Notes: generated from the letters alone by a model not told the origin. A stretch of 64,000 bases of DNA from Oryzomonas japonica (GCF_008802365.1 NZ_VZQZ01000006.1:62001-126000), one strand, 5' to 3'; positions 1-8,455 are shown, numbered from the stretch's first letter. Program-made: numbers and translations.

Positions 1-101
1 GGCGTCCCGGCATCCATGCGCGGCGCAATGACCCGCTTGCCGTCGGCAATCAAATGATCGAGGAGTGCCTTCAGGTTGTTTTCCGAGATGTACTTGTGCA
101 T
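1..101 (-). CDS. flxB: FlxB-like iron-sulfur subunit, N-terminal fragment (runs off the window)
   Basis: Only the first 33 or so codons are visible, reading leftwards from an ATG at 101. The fragment starts MHKYISENNLKALLDHL and continues with a stretch ending in RVIAPRMDAG. This is the N-terminal style of AsrA-type 4Fe-4S dicluster proteins (residues around 'v.aP...dg'). It lies 33 bp after flxC, which is where FlxB sits in Desulfovibrio-type hdrCBA-flxDCBA clusters, so position supports the call as much as sequence does. The iron-sulfur ligands would lie outside the window. FlxA (NAD/FAD subunit) is predicted just beyond the left edge. Confidence 0.6.
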   Translation of the reverse strand, partial: MHKYISENNLKALLDHLIADGKRVIAPRMDAGT

Positions 102-134
102 GTAAAACCTTTTTCACCGCAGGTAAATCCGCAG

Positions 135-1055
135 TTATTTTATAAAACTCTGGTCATCCTTCTCGTCGTACATCGCCAACGGCCCCTTTTCCCGCACCTC
201 GAACCCGGCCTCGTAGTCGTACAGTTCTTTCAACTCCTTGGCCATCTTGCGGTTCAACAGGTTGAGCGGGATGTCCATGGGGCAGACTCGTTCGCACTCG
301 GCGCAACCGGCGCAGCGGCCGGCCAGGTGCATGGCCCGGACGATGTGCCAGGCCGTGTTGCCGGCCGGGCGGGGGGTGGTCTCCACCATCTGTGGCTTGT
401 TGCGGTCGCACAGACACTGCTCGCAAAAGCAGAACGGGCAGACCTGGCGGCAGGCGTAGCACTTGATGCACTTTTTGAACTGTTCTTTCCAGTAGGCCCA
501 GCGCTCGGCCGGAGTCATGGCCTCCAGGCGGGCGATCTCGGCGCTGTATTTCCCCGCCAACTCGAGGGTGACTGGCCGCTGATCCGGCACGAAGTCGCAT
601 CCCTGCGGTAGGTGGTTATCGCATTCGCGGCACTTGGGGGCGATGGTGTCGCCGGTCAGTTCCCGGGCAGGCTGGGCCGTGGAGGCCAGCACCCCGGCGC
701 AGGGAACGCCGATCAGGTACAACTCCTCCCGCTTCAGTTGCGATTCCCCCAACAGCCCCACCAGCGCCTTCAGGTCGCACCCCTTGACCACGATGCCGAT
801 CTTCCCGCCCTTGGGAATCTCCTTCTTGGCCTTGGTCAGATAGACGGCCAGATTGTTGACGCAGGCGGCGGAGAAGATCAGTTTGCCGGCATCGTCGGCC
901 TGAGTAATGACCACCGGCTGGGCAGAACCTTTGCGCCGGGCGGCGGTGTAGCCGACCACGGCAATAACGCTGCGTTCCGACAGAATACGTCGCGCCTCGT
1001 CCTGTATGGCCTCGGTGATGGCGGTGTAGATGGATGTGTCGATGCTGTTTGTCAT
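135..1055 (-). CDS. flxC: FlxC-like iron-sulfur protein of the Flx-Hdr complex
   Basis: 306-residue soluble iron-sulfur protein. The N-terminal half resembles the FrhB/FdhB F420-hydrogenase beta-type fold (GKIGIVVKGCDLKALVGLL near residue 95). The C-terminal half carries two ferredoxin-type [4Fe-4S] motifs: an unusually Cys-dense one (CIKCYACRQVCPFCFCEQC, about residues 190-210) and CAGCAECERVCP at about 248. In the Flx-Hdr family this subunit relays electrons between the NAD(H)/flavin subunit and the HdrABC core. Start ATG at 1055 is preceded by AAGGG at suitable distance. It follows flxD, separated by an inverted-repeat element. The alternative reading as a generic 4Fe-4S hydrogenase beta subunit is weaker because of the neighbours. 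Confidence 0.8.
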   Translation of the reverse strand: MTNSIDTSIYTAITEAIQDEARRILSERSVIAVVGYTAARRKGSAQPVVITQADDAGKLIFSAACVNNLAVYLTKAKKEIPKGGKIGIVVKGCDLKALVGLLGESQLKREELYLIGVPCAGVLASTAQPARELTGDTIAPKCRECDNHLPQGCDFVPDQRPVTLELAGKYSAEIARLEAMTPAERWAYWKEQFKKCIKCYACRQVCPFCFCEQCLCDRNKPQMVETTPRPAGNTAWHIVRAMHLAGRCAGCAECERVCPMDIPLNLLNRKMAKELKELYDYEAGFEVREKGPLAMYDEKDDQSFIK

Positions 1056-1078
1056 ATGAAACCCTTAAAACCTTAAAA

Positions 1079-1244
1079 TCTGCCACAGAGACACAGAGGC
1101 ACAGAGGAAAAACAAAGAGAAGAAACCAATCATCATTTGGGTAAAGCCAAAAACTATAAGCAGTTGCGGGGTATAATTCTTCAAAGCCTTTTGTTTTTCC
1201 CTCTGGACTCTCGTTTTTGAATTTCTCTGTGTCTCTGTGGCAGA
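1079..1244. repeat. Stop-codon-adjacent terminal-inverted-repeat element, copy 1
   Basis: 166-bp element whose left end reads TCTGCCACAGAGACACAGAG-like and whose right end is its reverse complement (CTCTGTGTCTCTGTGGCAGA). The middle contains GGGTAAAGCCAAA. It lies between flxD and flxC, starting 8 bp past the flxD stop codon and ending 23 bp before the flxC start, so the flxC ribosome binding site is intact. Same family and orientation as the copies at 1771, 3972, 32982, 36265, 39464 and 54652. Confidence 0.9.
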
Positions 1245-1252
1245 TGTTGATT

Positions 1253-1750
1253 TTAAATAGAATTATACGCTTCCCTCAACTCCGGTGTGTCGATAGCCCC
1301 GGACCACTGTTCCTCCAGGGCCAGTTCCCTGAACTCCTGCATCGGCCCCATGCCCCTGACCCGCTCGGTCAGGTCGGTGACCATCTCCACCCATTTGCCC
1401 CCCTCAGCGGCCGAGACCCAGGAGAATTGCAGGCGGCCCAGATCAACCCCCACGAACTCCAACAGCTTCCGGAAAGCCGCGAACCTGCGGCGGGCGTGGA
1501 AGTTGCCGGCAATGTAGTGGCAGTCGCCGGGATGGCAGCCGGACACCAGCACGCCATCGGCCCCCTGCTGGAAGGCCTTGAGGATGAAGACCGGGTCGAT
1601 GCGCCCGGTGCAGGGGAACTTGAGCACCCGTACGTTGGCCGGGTACTGCATGCGGCTGGTGCCGGCCAGGTCGGCCCCGGCATAGGTGCACCAGGTGCAG
1701 ACAAAGGCGATGATCTTCGGTTCGAAGTTGTGCTTTTCGGTATGGTGCAT
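1253..1750 (-). CDS. flxD: FlxD / MvhD-family hydrogenase-type iron-sulfur subunit
   Basis: 165 residues, full length for the MvhD family, which carries a [2Fe-2S] cluster and docks onto HdrA to deliver electrons. Family landmarks are in order: FVCTWCTYAGADLAG (Cys18, Cys21), RVLKFPCTGRID (Cys47), and SGCHPGDCHY (Cys72, Cys77). The C-terminal part shows the usual VSAAEGGKWVE segment. The ATG at 1750 is preceded by AAGGA. It sits between hdrA and flxC, flanked on both sides by inverted-repeat elements. In methanogens the homologue links Mvh hydrogenase to Hdr; in Flx clusters it is the link between FlxABC and HdrABC. Confidence 0.92.
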   Translation of the reverse strand: MHHTEKHNFEPKIIAFVCTWCTYAGADLAGTSRMQYPANVRVLKFPCTGRIDPVFILKAFQQGADGVLVSGCHPGDCHYIAGNFHARRRFAAFRKLLEFVGVDLGRLQFSWVSAAEGGKWVEMVTDLTERVRGMGPMQEFRELALEEQWSGAIDTPELREAYNSI

Positions 1751-1770
1751 TTTTGATCCTTAAACCGTTT

Positions 1771-1937
1771 TGCCACAGAGACACAGAGACACAGAGGAAA
1801 ACAAAAAAGAGAAAAACCAATGTTTTTGGGTAAAGCCAAAGGCTAAAGCAGAATGGGGGAATAACTCTTTAAAGTTTTTTGTTTTTCCCCACGCTTTGTC
1901 TTTGCCGTTCTCCGTGTCTCTGTGTCTCTGTGGCAGA
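1771..1937. repeat. Stop-codon-adjacent terminal-inverted-repeat element, copy 2
   Basis: 167 bp. Left arm TGCCACAGAGACACAGAGAC, right arm ending TCTCTGTGGCAGA; the arms match over about 27 bp. The middle contains GGGTAAAGCCAAAGGC. It lies between hdrA and flxD and begins 7 bp after the hdrA stop codon. Confidence 0.9.
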
Positions 1938-1944
1938 TTTTTTC

Positions 1945-3942
1945 TTACAAAGACTCGATCATCGCCACGATCTGCTCATCGGTATACCCATCCAACTCCA
2001 CGCTCTTGGACGGGCAGGTCGCTTGGCAGGTGCCGCAGCCGCCGCAGACGCCGGGGTTGACGTAGGCCACCACCTTGATCAGGTTGCCCTGGCGGTCGCG
2101 GATCTCCTTCTCCTCCACCGCGCCGTAGGGGCAGACCTTCCGGCAGTAGAAACATCCCACACAGCCGGCCTCCCTGACCTTGGCCACGATCGGCTCCCGC
2201 TCCAGCTTGTCCTTGGCAAAGAGGGTCATGACCTTGGCTGCGGCGGCCGAGGCCTGGCTGACGGTGTCGGGGATATCCTTGGGCCCCTGGCAGGCGCCGG
2301 CCAGGTAGATGCCGGCCGTGGCGCATTCCACCGGGCGCAGCTTGGCGTGAGCCTCGGAATAGAAATGGTACTTGTCGTAGGAGATGCCCAGTTTCTGGGC
2401 CAGGGTATCGGCTCCCTTCTGGGGTTGTACGGCCGTGGCCAGCACCACCATGTCGGCCTCGATCTCCACCTGCACCCCCACGGCGATGTCGCTCCCCATG
2501 ACCACGATCTTGTCACCCTTCTGATAGAGGCGGGAGACCATGCCCCTGATGTAGACCGCCTCTTCCTCCTCGATGGAGCGGCGCCAGAATTCGTCGTAGC
2601 TCTTGCCCGGCGTGCGGGCGTCCATGAAGAAGACATAGGCCTGGCCATCATGCACCTTGTGGTGGTAGAGCATGGTGTGCTTGGCGGTGTACATGCAGCA
2701 GATCTTGGAACAGTAGGAGATGCCCTTTTCCCGGGCCCGGGAGCCGACGCACTGGATGAAGACGATCTGCTTCGGTTCCCTGCCGTCGGAGGGGCGGAGG
2801 ATCTTGCCGCCCGTGGGGCCGGAGGCGGAGGCCAGACGCTCGAAGGTCATGCCGTCGATCACGTCCGGGATCTTGCCGTGGCCGAACTCCCCGTACCCCT
2901 TGATGGGGGAGCCCTTGGGCTTCTCCTCGATGGAGTAGAGGTCGAAGCCGGTGGCAACCACGATGGCGCCGACCGGTTCCACGATCAACTGGTCTTCCTG
3001 CTCGTAATCCACGGCGCCCGGGCCGCATACCTTCTGGCAGACCCCGCATTTGCCGGTTTTGAACTTGGTGCAGTTCTCCCGGTCGATGACCGGCGTGTTG
3101 GGCACCGCCTGGGGGAACGGCACATAGATGGCCGGGCGCATGCCCAGGTTCCGGTCGAAGGTGTTGGGAATCTTCTTCTGGGGGCACTTGGTCATGCAGA
3201 CCCCGCAGCCGGTGCACTTGTCCTCGTCCACCGAACGGGCCTTCTTGCGCACCGTGACCTGGAAGTTGCCGATGTACCCTTCCACATGCTCGATCTCGGC
3301 ATAGGTGTAGAGCTTGATCTTGGGGTGATTGGCCACGTCCACCATCTTGGGGGTCATGATGCACTGGGAGCAGTCCAGGGTCGGGAAGGTCTCGGAGAGT
3401 TGGGCCATGTGCCCGCCGATGGAGGGCTCCCGCTCCACCAGCACCACCTCGTGGCCGCAGTCTGCGATGTCCAGGGCGGCCTGGATGCCGGCGATGCCGC
3501 CGCCGATGACCAGGGACCTCTTGGTGACCGGCACGGTGATGGTGGGGAGCACGCGGTTCTTCTTGACCCGCTCCACCATCATCCCCACGATCTCGATGGC
3601 CTTTTGGGTGGCCTCTTCCCGGTCCTCGTGGACCCAGGAACAGTGCTCGCGGATGTTGGCCATCTCGCACAGGAAGGGGTTCAGCCCGGCCGACTCCACC
3701 GCCTTGCGAAAGGTCTTCTCGTGCATGCGGGGCGAGCAGGCCGCCACCACCACGTGGGAGAGCCGCTGCTCCTGGATGGCCTTTTTCAAAAGCCCCTGAC
3801 CGGGGTCGGAACACATGTATTTGTAATCGGTGGAGAAGGCTACGCCGGGCAGGGTGCCGACCTGGGCCGCGACCCGCTCCACATCGACCGTCCGGGAGAT
3901 GTTTTCACCACAGTGGCAGATAAATACGCCTATTCTGGACAT
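1945..3942 (-). CDS. hdrA: Heterodisulfide reductase subunit A-like flavoprotein (HdrA)
   Basis: 665-residue iron-sulfur flavoprotein, the putative bifurcating core of the Flx-Hdr complex. It starts with MSRIGVFICHCGENIS, has a Rossmann FAD motif VIGGGIAGIQAALDIAD (about residues 143-160), one [4Fe-4S] ferredoxin motif CTGCGVCMTKCP (about 240), a further Cys-rich stretch CTKFKTGKCGVCQKVC (about 293), and a C-terminal double ferredoxin region (CVGCFYCRKVCP about 593; CGGCGTCQATCP about 632). Length is normal for HdrA without fused domains. Start ATG has AAAGGA upstream. By analogy with Desulfovibrio FlxABCD-HdrABC it probably couples NADH and ferredoxin chemistry to a thiol/disulfide couple; the physiological disulfide is unknown. 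Confidence 0.93.
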   Translation of the reverse strand: MSRIGVFICHCGENISRTVDVERVAAQVGTLPGVAFSTDYKYMCSDPGQGLLKKAIQEQRLSHVVVAACSPRMHEKTFRKAVESAGLNPFLCEMANIREHCSWVHEDREEATQKAIEIVGMMVERVKKNRVLPTITVPVTKRSLVIGGGIAGIQAALDIADCGHEVVLVEREPSIGGHMAQLSETFPTLDCSQCIMTPKMVDVANHPKIKLYTYAEIEHVEGYIGNFQVTVRKKARSVDEDKCTGCGVCMTKCPQKKIPNTFDRNLGMRPAIYVPFPQAVPNTPVIDRENCTKFKTGKCGVCQKVCGPGAVDYEQEDQLIVEPVGAIVVATGFDLYSIEEKPKGSPIKGYGEFGHGKIPDVIDGMTFERLASASGPTGGKILRPSDGREPKQIVFIQCVGSRAREKGISYCSKICCMYTAKHTMLYHHKVHDGQAYVFFMDARTPGKSYDEFWRRSIEEEEAVYIRGMVSRLYQKGDKIVVMGSDIAVGVQVEIEADMVVLATAVQPQKGADTLAQKLGISYDKYHFYSEAHAKLRPVECATAGIYLAGACQGPKDIPDTVSQASAAAAKVMTLFAKDKLEREPIVAKVREAGCVGCFYCRKVCPYGAVEEKEIRDRQGNLIKVVAYVNPGVCGGCGTCQATCPSKSVELDGYTDEQIVAMIESL

Positions 3943-3971
3943 CTACGATTCCTTTTTACCATAAAGGCTTT

Positions 3972-4135
3972 TGCCACAGAGACACAGAGACACAGAGACA
4001 CAGAGGAAAAACGGGAGAAAATCAAAATCTTTTTTGTTGAGAAAAACGAAGGCTCAAGAACTATTTAAGGTTTAATCCTAAAGTCACTCGTTTATGCCTT
4101 TGCCGTTCTCTGTGTCTCCGTGTCTCTGTGGCAGA
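3972..4135. repeat. Stop-codon-adjacent terminal-inverted-repeat element, copy 3
   Basis: 164 bp between hdrB and hdrA, beginning 9 bp after the hdrB stop codon. The left arm has an extra 9-nt ACAGAGACA-type unit compared with other copies, suggesting that the arms expand and contract by tandem units. The middle is diverged (GTTGAGAAAAACGAAGGCTC) but has the same strand polarity. Confidence 0.88.
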
Positions 4136-4144
4136 TTATACCGA

Positions 4145-5032
4145 TTATAAAAGCTGTTTTTCCTTCAAAAGCGGCATGGGGTTGACGATCAGGGCGTCCA
4201 GGCCGAGTTTGTCCGCTCCCAGGCCGGTAGCCAGGCCTACCAGTTGGGTGATGTAGAAAACCGGCATGGCGTACTCGGTATTGTAGACCCCCTCGATCTC
4301 CTTTTGGCGGATATCCAGGTTGCCGTGGCACAGGGGGCAGGCCACCATGATGCAGTCGGCACCAGCCTCCTTGGCCGAATCCAGGATGGCGTGGGAGAGC
4401 TGGATGACCACGCCGGGTCGCGACAGCGTGAAGTTGGCGCCGCAGCATTCCATGCGGTGGCTCCAGGCCACTGTTTCAGCCCCGGCCGCTTTCAGGATAT
4501 CTTCCATGATGGTCGGCGCCTCGACGCAATCCAGGTTCGGCACGTCGGTGGGGCGGGTCAGGAGACAGCCGTAGTAGCAGGCCACCTTCAGGCCGGCAAG
4601 CGGCTTGGTGACGGCCTGTTCCAGCTGTTCCAGCCCCAGGTCGCGGGCCAGGATGTCCAGCAGGTGTTTGACGTTGCCAGTCAGGGGCACCGGGGCGTCG
4701 ATGGCCTTTTCCACCTGCCTGCGCTTGACATCGCTTTCCGAGAGGACGTGCTGGGTGGTCTTGAGCCGCGAGAAGCAGGCGGCGCAGGCGACTGCCAGAT
4801 CGCCCTCCACCTGTTCGGCCAGTTCCAGGTTTTTGGCGCACAGGGAGAGGGAGAGCAGTTCGTCCACGTTGTGGGCCGGGGTGGCGCCGCAGCAGAACCA
4901 GTCCGGCACCTCCGTCAGGCCGATGTTGAGTTTTTTGAACAGCTCCCGGGTCGAAAGATCGTATTCGCCGGCCGAGGCATGGAGCGAGCAGCCGGGATAG
5001 TAGGCGTAGTTGAGGGTCTTCTTGGGGGTCAC
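4145..5032 (-). CDS. hdrB: Heterodisulfide reductase subunit B-like protein (HdrB)
   Basis: 295 residues with two CCG domains, the hallmark of HdrB, which bind non-cubane [4Fe-4S] clusters where the disulfide is reduced. The first domain has Cys15 (YYPGCS), Cys47-Cys48 (WFCCGA) and Cys83/Cys86 (VACAACF). The second has ACYYGCLLT, MECCGANF and VACPLCHGN. The start is a GTG that overlaps the hdrC stop codon by 4 nt (GTGA), so translation is coupled to hdrC. It acts with HdrC in the cytoplasm as the disulfide-reducing module of the Flx-Hdr complex. Confidence 0.93.
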   Translation of the reverse strand: MTPKKTLNYAYYPGCSLHASAGEYDLSTRELFKKLNIGLTEVPDWFCCGATPAHNVDELLSLSLCAKNLELAEQVEGDLAVACAACFSRLKTTQHVLSESDVKRRQVEKAIDAPVPLTGNVKHLLDILARDLGLEQLEQAVTKPLAGLKVACYYGCLLTRPTDVPNLDCVEAPTIMEDILKAAGAETVAWSHRMECCGANFTLSRPGVVIQLSHAILDSAKEAGADCIMVACPLCHGNLDIRQKEIEGVYNTEYAMPVFYITQLVGLATGLGADKLGLDALIVNPMPLLKEKQLL

Positions 5033-5613
5033 AGGGCCTCCCCGTTTTTACGCATCTCCTCGATGCGGCCGAAGATTTTTTCGATCTCGATCATGTTCTT
5101 GTTTTTCTGGTGAAACATCTTGAGTTTGCCCTTGCTGATCAGCTTGGGCCCCAGCATCAGGTCCTTCAGAAACTGACCGGATTTGACGTTGAACACGGCG
5201 GCCAGGCGCATCTCGTACTGGCGGCCGTAGGTGCGGATGTTTTGCAGGAAGAGCCGGTTTGCCAACTGCACGTAACTCTCCTTGGACGGCCCTTCGGCGT
5301 CCCACGAGAGCTTGCGCAGGGCGTCCATGATGGAGGCCAGGTGCACCTTGTTCGGGCAGCGGGTGGAGCAGGTCTCGCAGGAGGCGCAGTACCAGATGGA
5401 GCGGCCGGCCAGGATACGTTGCCACTGGCCGAGCTGGAGCAGTCGCACGACCCGGTTGGGGGGATGCTCCATGAAGGTGGCCATGGGGCAGCCGGCCGAA
5501 CACTTGCCGCACTGGAAGCAGCGCCGGACCGATGTCCCGGAAAGGGCTTCGACCTTGCGGACGAAATCCACGTCCATGGTCTCGGTCGAAAGAAGCATCT
5601 TCTTCTTTTTCAC
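5029..5613 (-). CDS. hdrC: Heterodisulfide reductase subunit C-like ferredoxin (HdrC)
   Basis: 194-residue ferredoxin-type protein with two [4Fe-4S] motifs, CFQCGKCSAGCP (Cys32-Cys42) and CASCETCSTRCP (Cys76-Cys86), spaced as in HdrC. It passes electrons from HdrA to HdrB. It is the first gene of the minus-strand hdrC-hdrB-hdrA-flxD-flxC-flxB operon. The start is taken as GTG at 5613 (Lys-rich MKKKKM; AAAGG upstream); an ATG five codons in is possible. The 375-bp gap to divergent phoB holds the operon promoter and a hairpin-like palindrome. Confidence 0.92.
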   Translation of the reverse strand: MKKKKMLLSTETMDVDFVRKVEALSGTSVRRCFQCGKCSAGCPMATFMEHPPNRVVRLLQLGQWQRILAGRSIWYCASCETCSTRCPNKVHLASIMDALRKLSWDAEGPSKESYVQLANRLFLQNIRTYGRQYEMRLAAVFNVKSGQFLKDLMLGPKLISKGKLKMFHQKNKNMIEIEKIFGRIEEMRKNGEAL

Positions 5614-5642
5614 AGGAATACCTTTTTTAGTTAAACTAAAAT

Positions 5643-5669
5643 TCCACCAGTCGATCGTTGACTGGTGGA
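5643..5669 (-). promoter_or_regulatory. Perfect 10-bp inverted repeat upstream of hdrC (operator or 5'-leader hairpin)
   Basis: TCCACCAGTC, a 7-nt spacer GATCGTT, then GACTGGTGGA, 30 bp before the hdrC start. The symmetry is perfect. It could be an operator for a repressor of the flx-hdr operon or a hairpin in the leader RNA; there is no T-run on the minus side, so it is not a classical terminator. The rest of 5670-5890 is AT-rich and holds no gene that I can support. Confidence 0.45.
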
Positions 5670-5894
5670 TATGCGTACCGTAGAATTTGTCTAACTGTGG
5701 AGTTTATAACATAATTTAATATAGTTATTATTGTTTACACAAATGCTTTGAAAAATGCAAGCCAAAATTATAGCGGCCACGGTGCGTTTAGGAAGAGTAA
5801 AAAAATACCGCGGCCAGCGTCGGGATTCGGCCAGTATAGTGCTTTCCGTGGGAAAGCGAATAAAAAACCATAAGCCACACAAATATGTTGGCCT

Positions 5895-5930
5895 TTCGTA
5901 ACATGATCGCAATAATACTATGTTACAAGA
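5895..5930 (+). promoter_or_regulatory. Putative Pho box upstream of phoB
   Basis: CGTAACATGAT followed at 11-bp spacing by CGCAATAATAC, and then TATGTTACAAG. The CGTAACAT core is the same as in the perfect tandem repeat before pstC and the pair before pstS. An 11-bp period is typical of PhoB sites. The phoB copy is the most degenerate of the three. Confidence 0.4.
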
Positions 5931-5988
5931 AAGCAAAAAAGGGTAAAAATACAAGAAAATTCTTCTGCTGCGCCTCAGGGAGGCCCCG

Positions 5989-6672
5989 ATGAAAAATATC
6001 CTGATAATCGAGGATGAAAAAGATCTGACCGAACTGCTCGTGTTCAACCTGGAGAAGGAAGGGTTCAAGATGCAGTGGTCCTATGACGGCTTGGAAGGGC
6101 TTGAGGCGGCGCGGCGCGACCCTCCGGACCTGATTGTGCTCGACCTGATGCTGCCGGGCATGATGGGGACGGATGTGTGCAAGGAGTTGCGCAAGGACGG
6201 CCGCACCAGCCAGGTTCCGGTGCTGATGCTCACCGCCAAGGGTGAGGAGATCGACCGGGTGGTCGGTTTCGAGGTGGGGGCCGACGACTATCTGGTGAAG
6301 CCGTTTTCCATGCGGGAACTGCTGCTGCGCATCCGGGCGATCCTGCGGCGGTGCGACAGCCAGCCGGCATCCGCGGCCGAAGGGGGAATCTCCATCGGGG
6401 ATATTTCCATCGAGACCGAACGCCACCGCGTGCTGAGCGCCGGGAACGAGGTGGAGTTGACCAGCACCGAATACAAGCTTCTGCTCTACCTGGCGGAGCG
6501 CCCGGGCCGGGTGCTGAGCAGGGAACTGCTCCTGCAAAACGTGTGGAGCTACAACAATGTGGGGGACACCCGGACCGTTGATACCCATATCACCCGCTTG
6601 CGCGGCAAATTGGGCAAACCGGGCGATTTGATCAAGACCGTACGCAGCTTCGGCTACAAGATAGAGGAGTGA
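5989..6672 (+). CDS. phoB: Phosphate-regulon response regulator PhoB (OmpR family)
   Basis: 227 residues. The receiver domain has the acidic pair Glu8/Asp9, phospho-acceptor Asp52 (VLDLMLPGM), Thr82 and Lys104 (VKPFSM). The C-terminal OmpR/PhoB winged helix (about 130-227) has the typical ELTSTEYKLLLYL and VDTHITRLRGKL segments. When phosphorylated by PhoR it activates Pho promoters. It is first in a plus-strand series phoB-phoR-pstS-pstCAB-phoU and its stop codon overlaps the phoR start region, so the two are translationally coupled. Confidence 0.95.
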   Translation: MKNILIIEDEKDLTELLVFNLEKEGFKMQWSYDGLEGLEAARRDPPDLIVLDLMLPGMMGTDVCKELRKDGRTSQVPVLMLTAKGEEIDRVVGFEVGADDYLVKPFSMRELLLRIRAILRRCDSQPASAAEGGISIGDISIETERHRVLSAGNEVELTSTEYKLLLYLAERPGRVLSRELLLQNVWSYNNVGDTRTVDTHITRLRGKLGKPGDLIKTVRSFGYKIEE

Positions 6673-8444
6673 TGATGGGATTCCGCCTGAAATTGATGTT
6701 GTCGTATCTGCTTTTGATCGTTGCGATCGCCGGCAGTTTTTATCTGTACATGGACCATGTCCTTGAGACGAACCTGGTGGAGGAGAGCCGGACGAACCTG
6801 CTCAGCCAGGCCAAGCTGGCCCGCCTCCTGGTGATGTACGACCATATGAAGCTGCCTCCCCAGCAGTTGGCCGAGACGGTCGGCTCCGCCATCAGGGAGC
6901 GGCTGACCCTGATCGCCCCCGATGGCCGGGTTATGGGCGATTCCGACGTCAAGGGCGCCAAGCTCGGCGAGTTGCAGAACCACCTGGACCGCCCCGAGGT
7001 GCAGGCGGCCCTTACCTCGGGGACCGGCATCGCCCTGCGCTACTCCGAGACTCTCAAGACCGATATGCTCTACGTGGCCATGACCTATGGGAGCGGCAGG
7101 ACCGACGGTTTTGTGCGGCTGGCCATGCCGTTGTCCTACCTCACCAACTCCAGCAATGCCCTGCATCGCGTGGTGGGCGTCGCCGTGCTCCTGACCACCC
7201 TGGCCGCCCTGTTGCTGAGCTATATCCTCTCCAACCTGACCTCCCGTCCCCTGCGCAACATGGCCGCGGCAGCCGCCCGTATCGGGCGCGGCGAATCGCC
7301 GGTCAGGATACCGGCGACGGCCCATGACGAGGTGGGGGACCTGGCCCGGGTGCTCAACGACATGAGCGAGCGGATCGAACAGCAGATGCTGCGGCTCTCC
7401 TCGGAAAAACAGCAGTTGGACACCATCCTGCGCGGCATGGGGGAGGGGGTGATGGTCACCTCGCCCGATGGGACGATCACCCTGGTGAACCCGGCCTTCC
7501 GCAGGCTCTTTTCCCTTGCGGGCGACGTGGAGGGGAAGAAGCTGATCGAGATTTCCCGTCATCCCGACCTCCTGGCGGCCTTTACGGCCCTGGGGGCCGC
7601 CGAGGGGGAGGAGCTTATCCGGGAGATCACCATCCAGCCGGGAGAGATCACCCTGCTCACCCACTGGGCGCCGCTCGCCGTGGATGGCAGGAAGAGCGGG
7701 GTCGTGGCGGTGTTCCACGACATCAGCGACATGAAGAAGGTGGAGAATATCCGCCGCGATTTCGTCGCGAATGTGTCCCACGAATTGCGCACCCCGGTGT
7801 CGGTCATCAAGGGGTACGCCGAGACGCTGCTGGACGGGGCGCTTCAGTCGGATGCGGACCGGGCCACGCGCTTCGTGGAGATCATCCTCAGCCATTCCGA
7901 GCGGCTGTCCGCCCTGATCAACGACATTCTCACCCTCTCGACCCTGGAGTCCCGGGCGCTGGTCCTTGACCGCCACCCGCTGGATATCTCCGGCACCATG
8001 CGCAAGACCTACATGCTGCTGGAGGAGAACGCCAACAAGAAGGACATCAGGATGCAGCTCGACATCCCGGCCGGGCTGCCGCGGGTGCTGGCCGACCAGG
8101 GGCGCGTGGAACAGGTGATCGTGAACCTGCTGGACAATGCCATCAAGTACACCCCTCCCCAGGGCATGGTGACCCTCTCGGTCCGCCCGGGCGATGACCC
8201 GGGGTTCCTGAAGATCGCCGTCGCCGATACCGGCATCGGCATCCCGTTCAAGGATCTTCCCCGCATCTTCGAACGTTTTTACCGGGTGGACGAGGCCCGC
8301 AGCCGCGACCAGGGGGGGACCGGGCTGGGGCTGGCCATCGCCAAACACATCGTTCAGTTGCACGGCGGGGAGATCTCCGTGACCAACAATGAGTTCGGCA
8401 AGGGGTCCATCTTCTCGTTCACCCTGCCCGTTGCCGCTGACTGA
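6672..8444 (+). CDS. phoR: Phosphate-regulon sensor histidine kinase PhoR
   Basis: About 590 residues. First transmembrane helix at 5-25, an extracytoplasmic region to about 165, second helix (VVGVAVLLTTLAALLLSYIL), HAMP, a PAS domain (DTILRGMGEGVMVTSPDG), the HisKA box SHELRTPVSVIKGY (His near 370) and HATPase motifs NLLDNAIKY, DTGIGIP and GGTGLGLAI. The large extracytoplasmic loop is longer than in E. coli PhoR and like that of Geobacter and Gram-positive PhoR. The start is ambiguous between GTG 6669, ATG 6672 and ATG 6675; GAGGAG at 6664 favours one of the ATGs. It probably senses the state of the Pst transporter through PhoU. Confidence 0.93.
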   Translation: MMGFRLKLMLSYLLLIVAIAGSFYLYMDHVLETNLVEESRTNLLSQAKLARLLVMYDHMKLPPQQLAETVGSAIRERLTLIAPDGRVMGDSDVKGAKLGELQNHLDRPEVQAALTSGTGIALRYSETLKTDMLYVAMTYGSGRTDGFVRLAMPLSYLTNSSNALHRVVGVAVLLTTLAALLLSYILSNLTSRPLRNMAAAAARIGRGESPVRIPATAHDEVGDLARVLNDMSERIEQQMLRLSSEKQQLDTILRGMGEGVMVTSPDGTITLVNPAFRRLFSLAGDVEGKKLIEISRHPDLLAAFTALGAAEGEELIREITIQPGEITLLTHWAPLAVDGRKSGVVAVFHDISDMKKVENIRRDFVANVSHELRTPVSVIKGYAETLLDGALQSDADRATRFVEIILSHSERLSALINDILTLSTLESRALVLDRHPLDISGTMRKTYMLLEENANKKDIRMQLDIPAGLPRVLADQGRVEQVIVNLLDNAIKYTPPQGMVTLSVRPGDDPGFLKIAVADTGIGIPFKDLPRIFERFYRVDEARSRDQGGTGLGLAIAKHIVQLHGGEISVTNNEFGKGSIFSFTLPVAAD

Positions 8445-8455
8445 TCCGGCCCGTT

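Noticed and set aside
1369-1839. Small frames starting in the repeat elements, with products like FPLCLCVSVA
   Set aside because: They are translations of the CTCTGTGTCTCTGTGGCA arms and repeat in every copy; no ribosome sites or conservation as proteins.
1879-4068. Very long open frame (729 codons) on the plus strand opposite hdrA
   Set aside because: It is the complement of a clearly recognisable HdrA with all its cysteine motifs, has a low-complexity Gly/His/Leu composition and begins inside a repeat element. Similar long antisense frames opposite cusA, aspA, napA and resB were dropped for the same reason.
3972-4135. Short tandem ACACAGAG units resembling a CRISPR-like repeat
   Set aside because: Units are 9 nt without spacers, are part of the inverted-repeat arms, and no cas gene is present.
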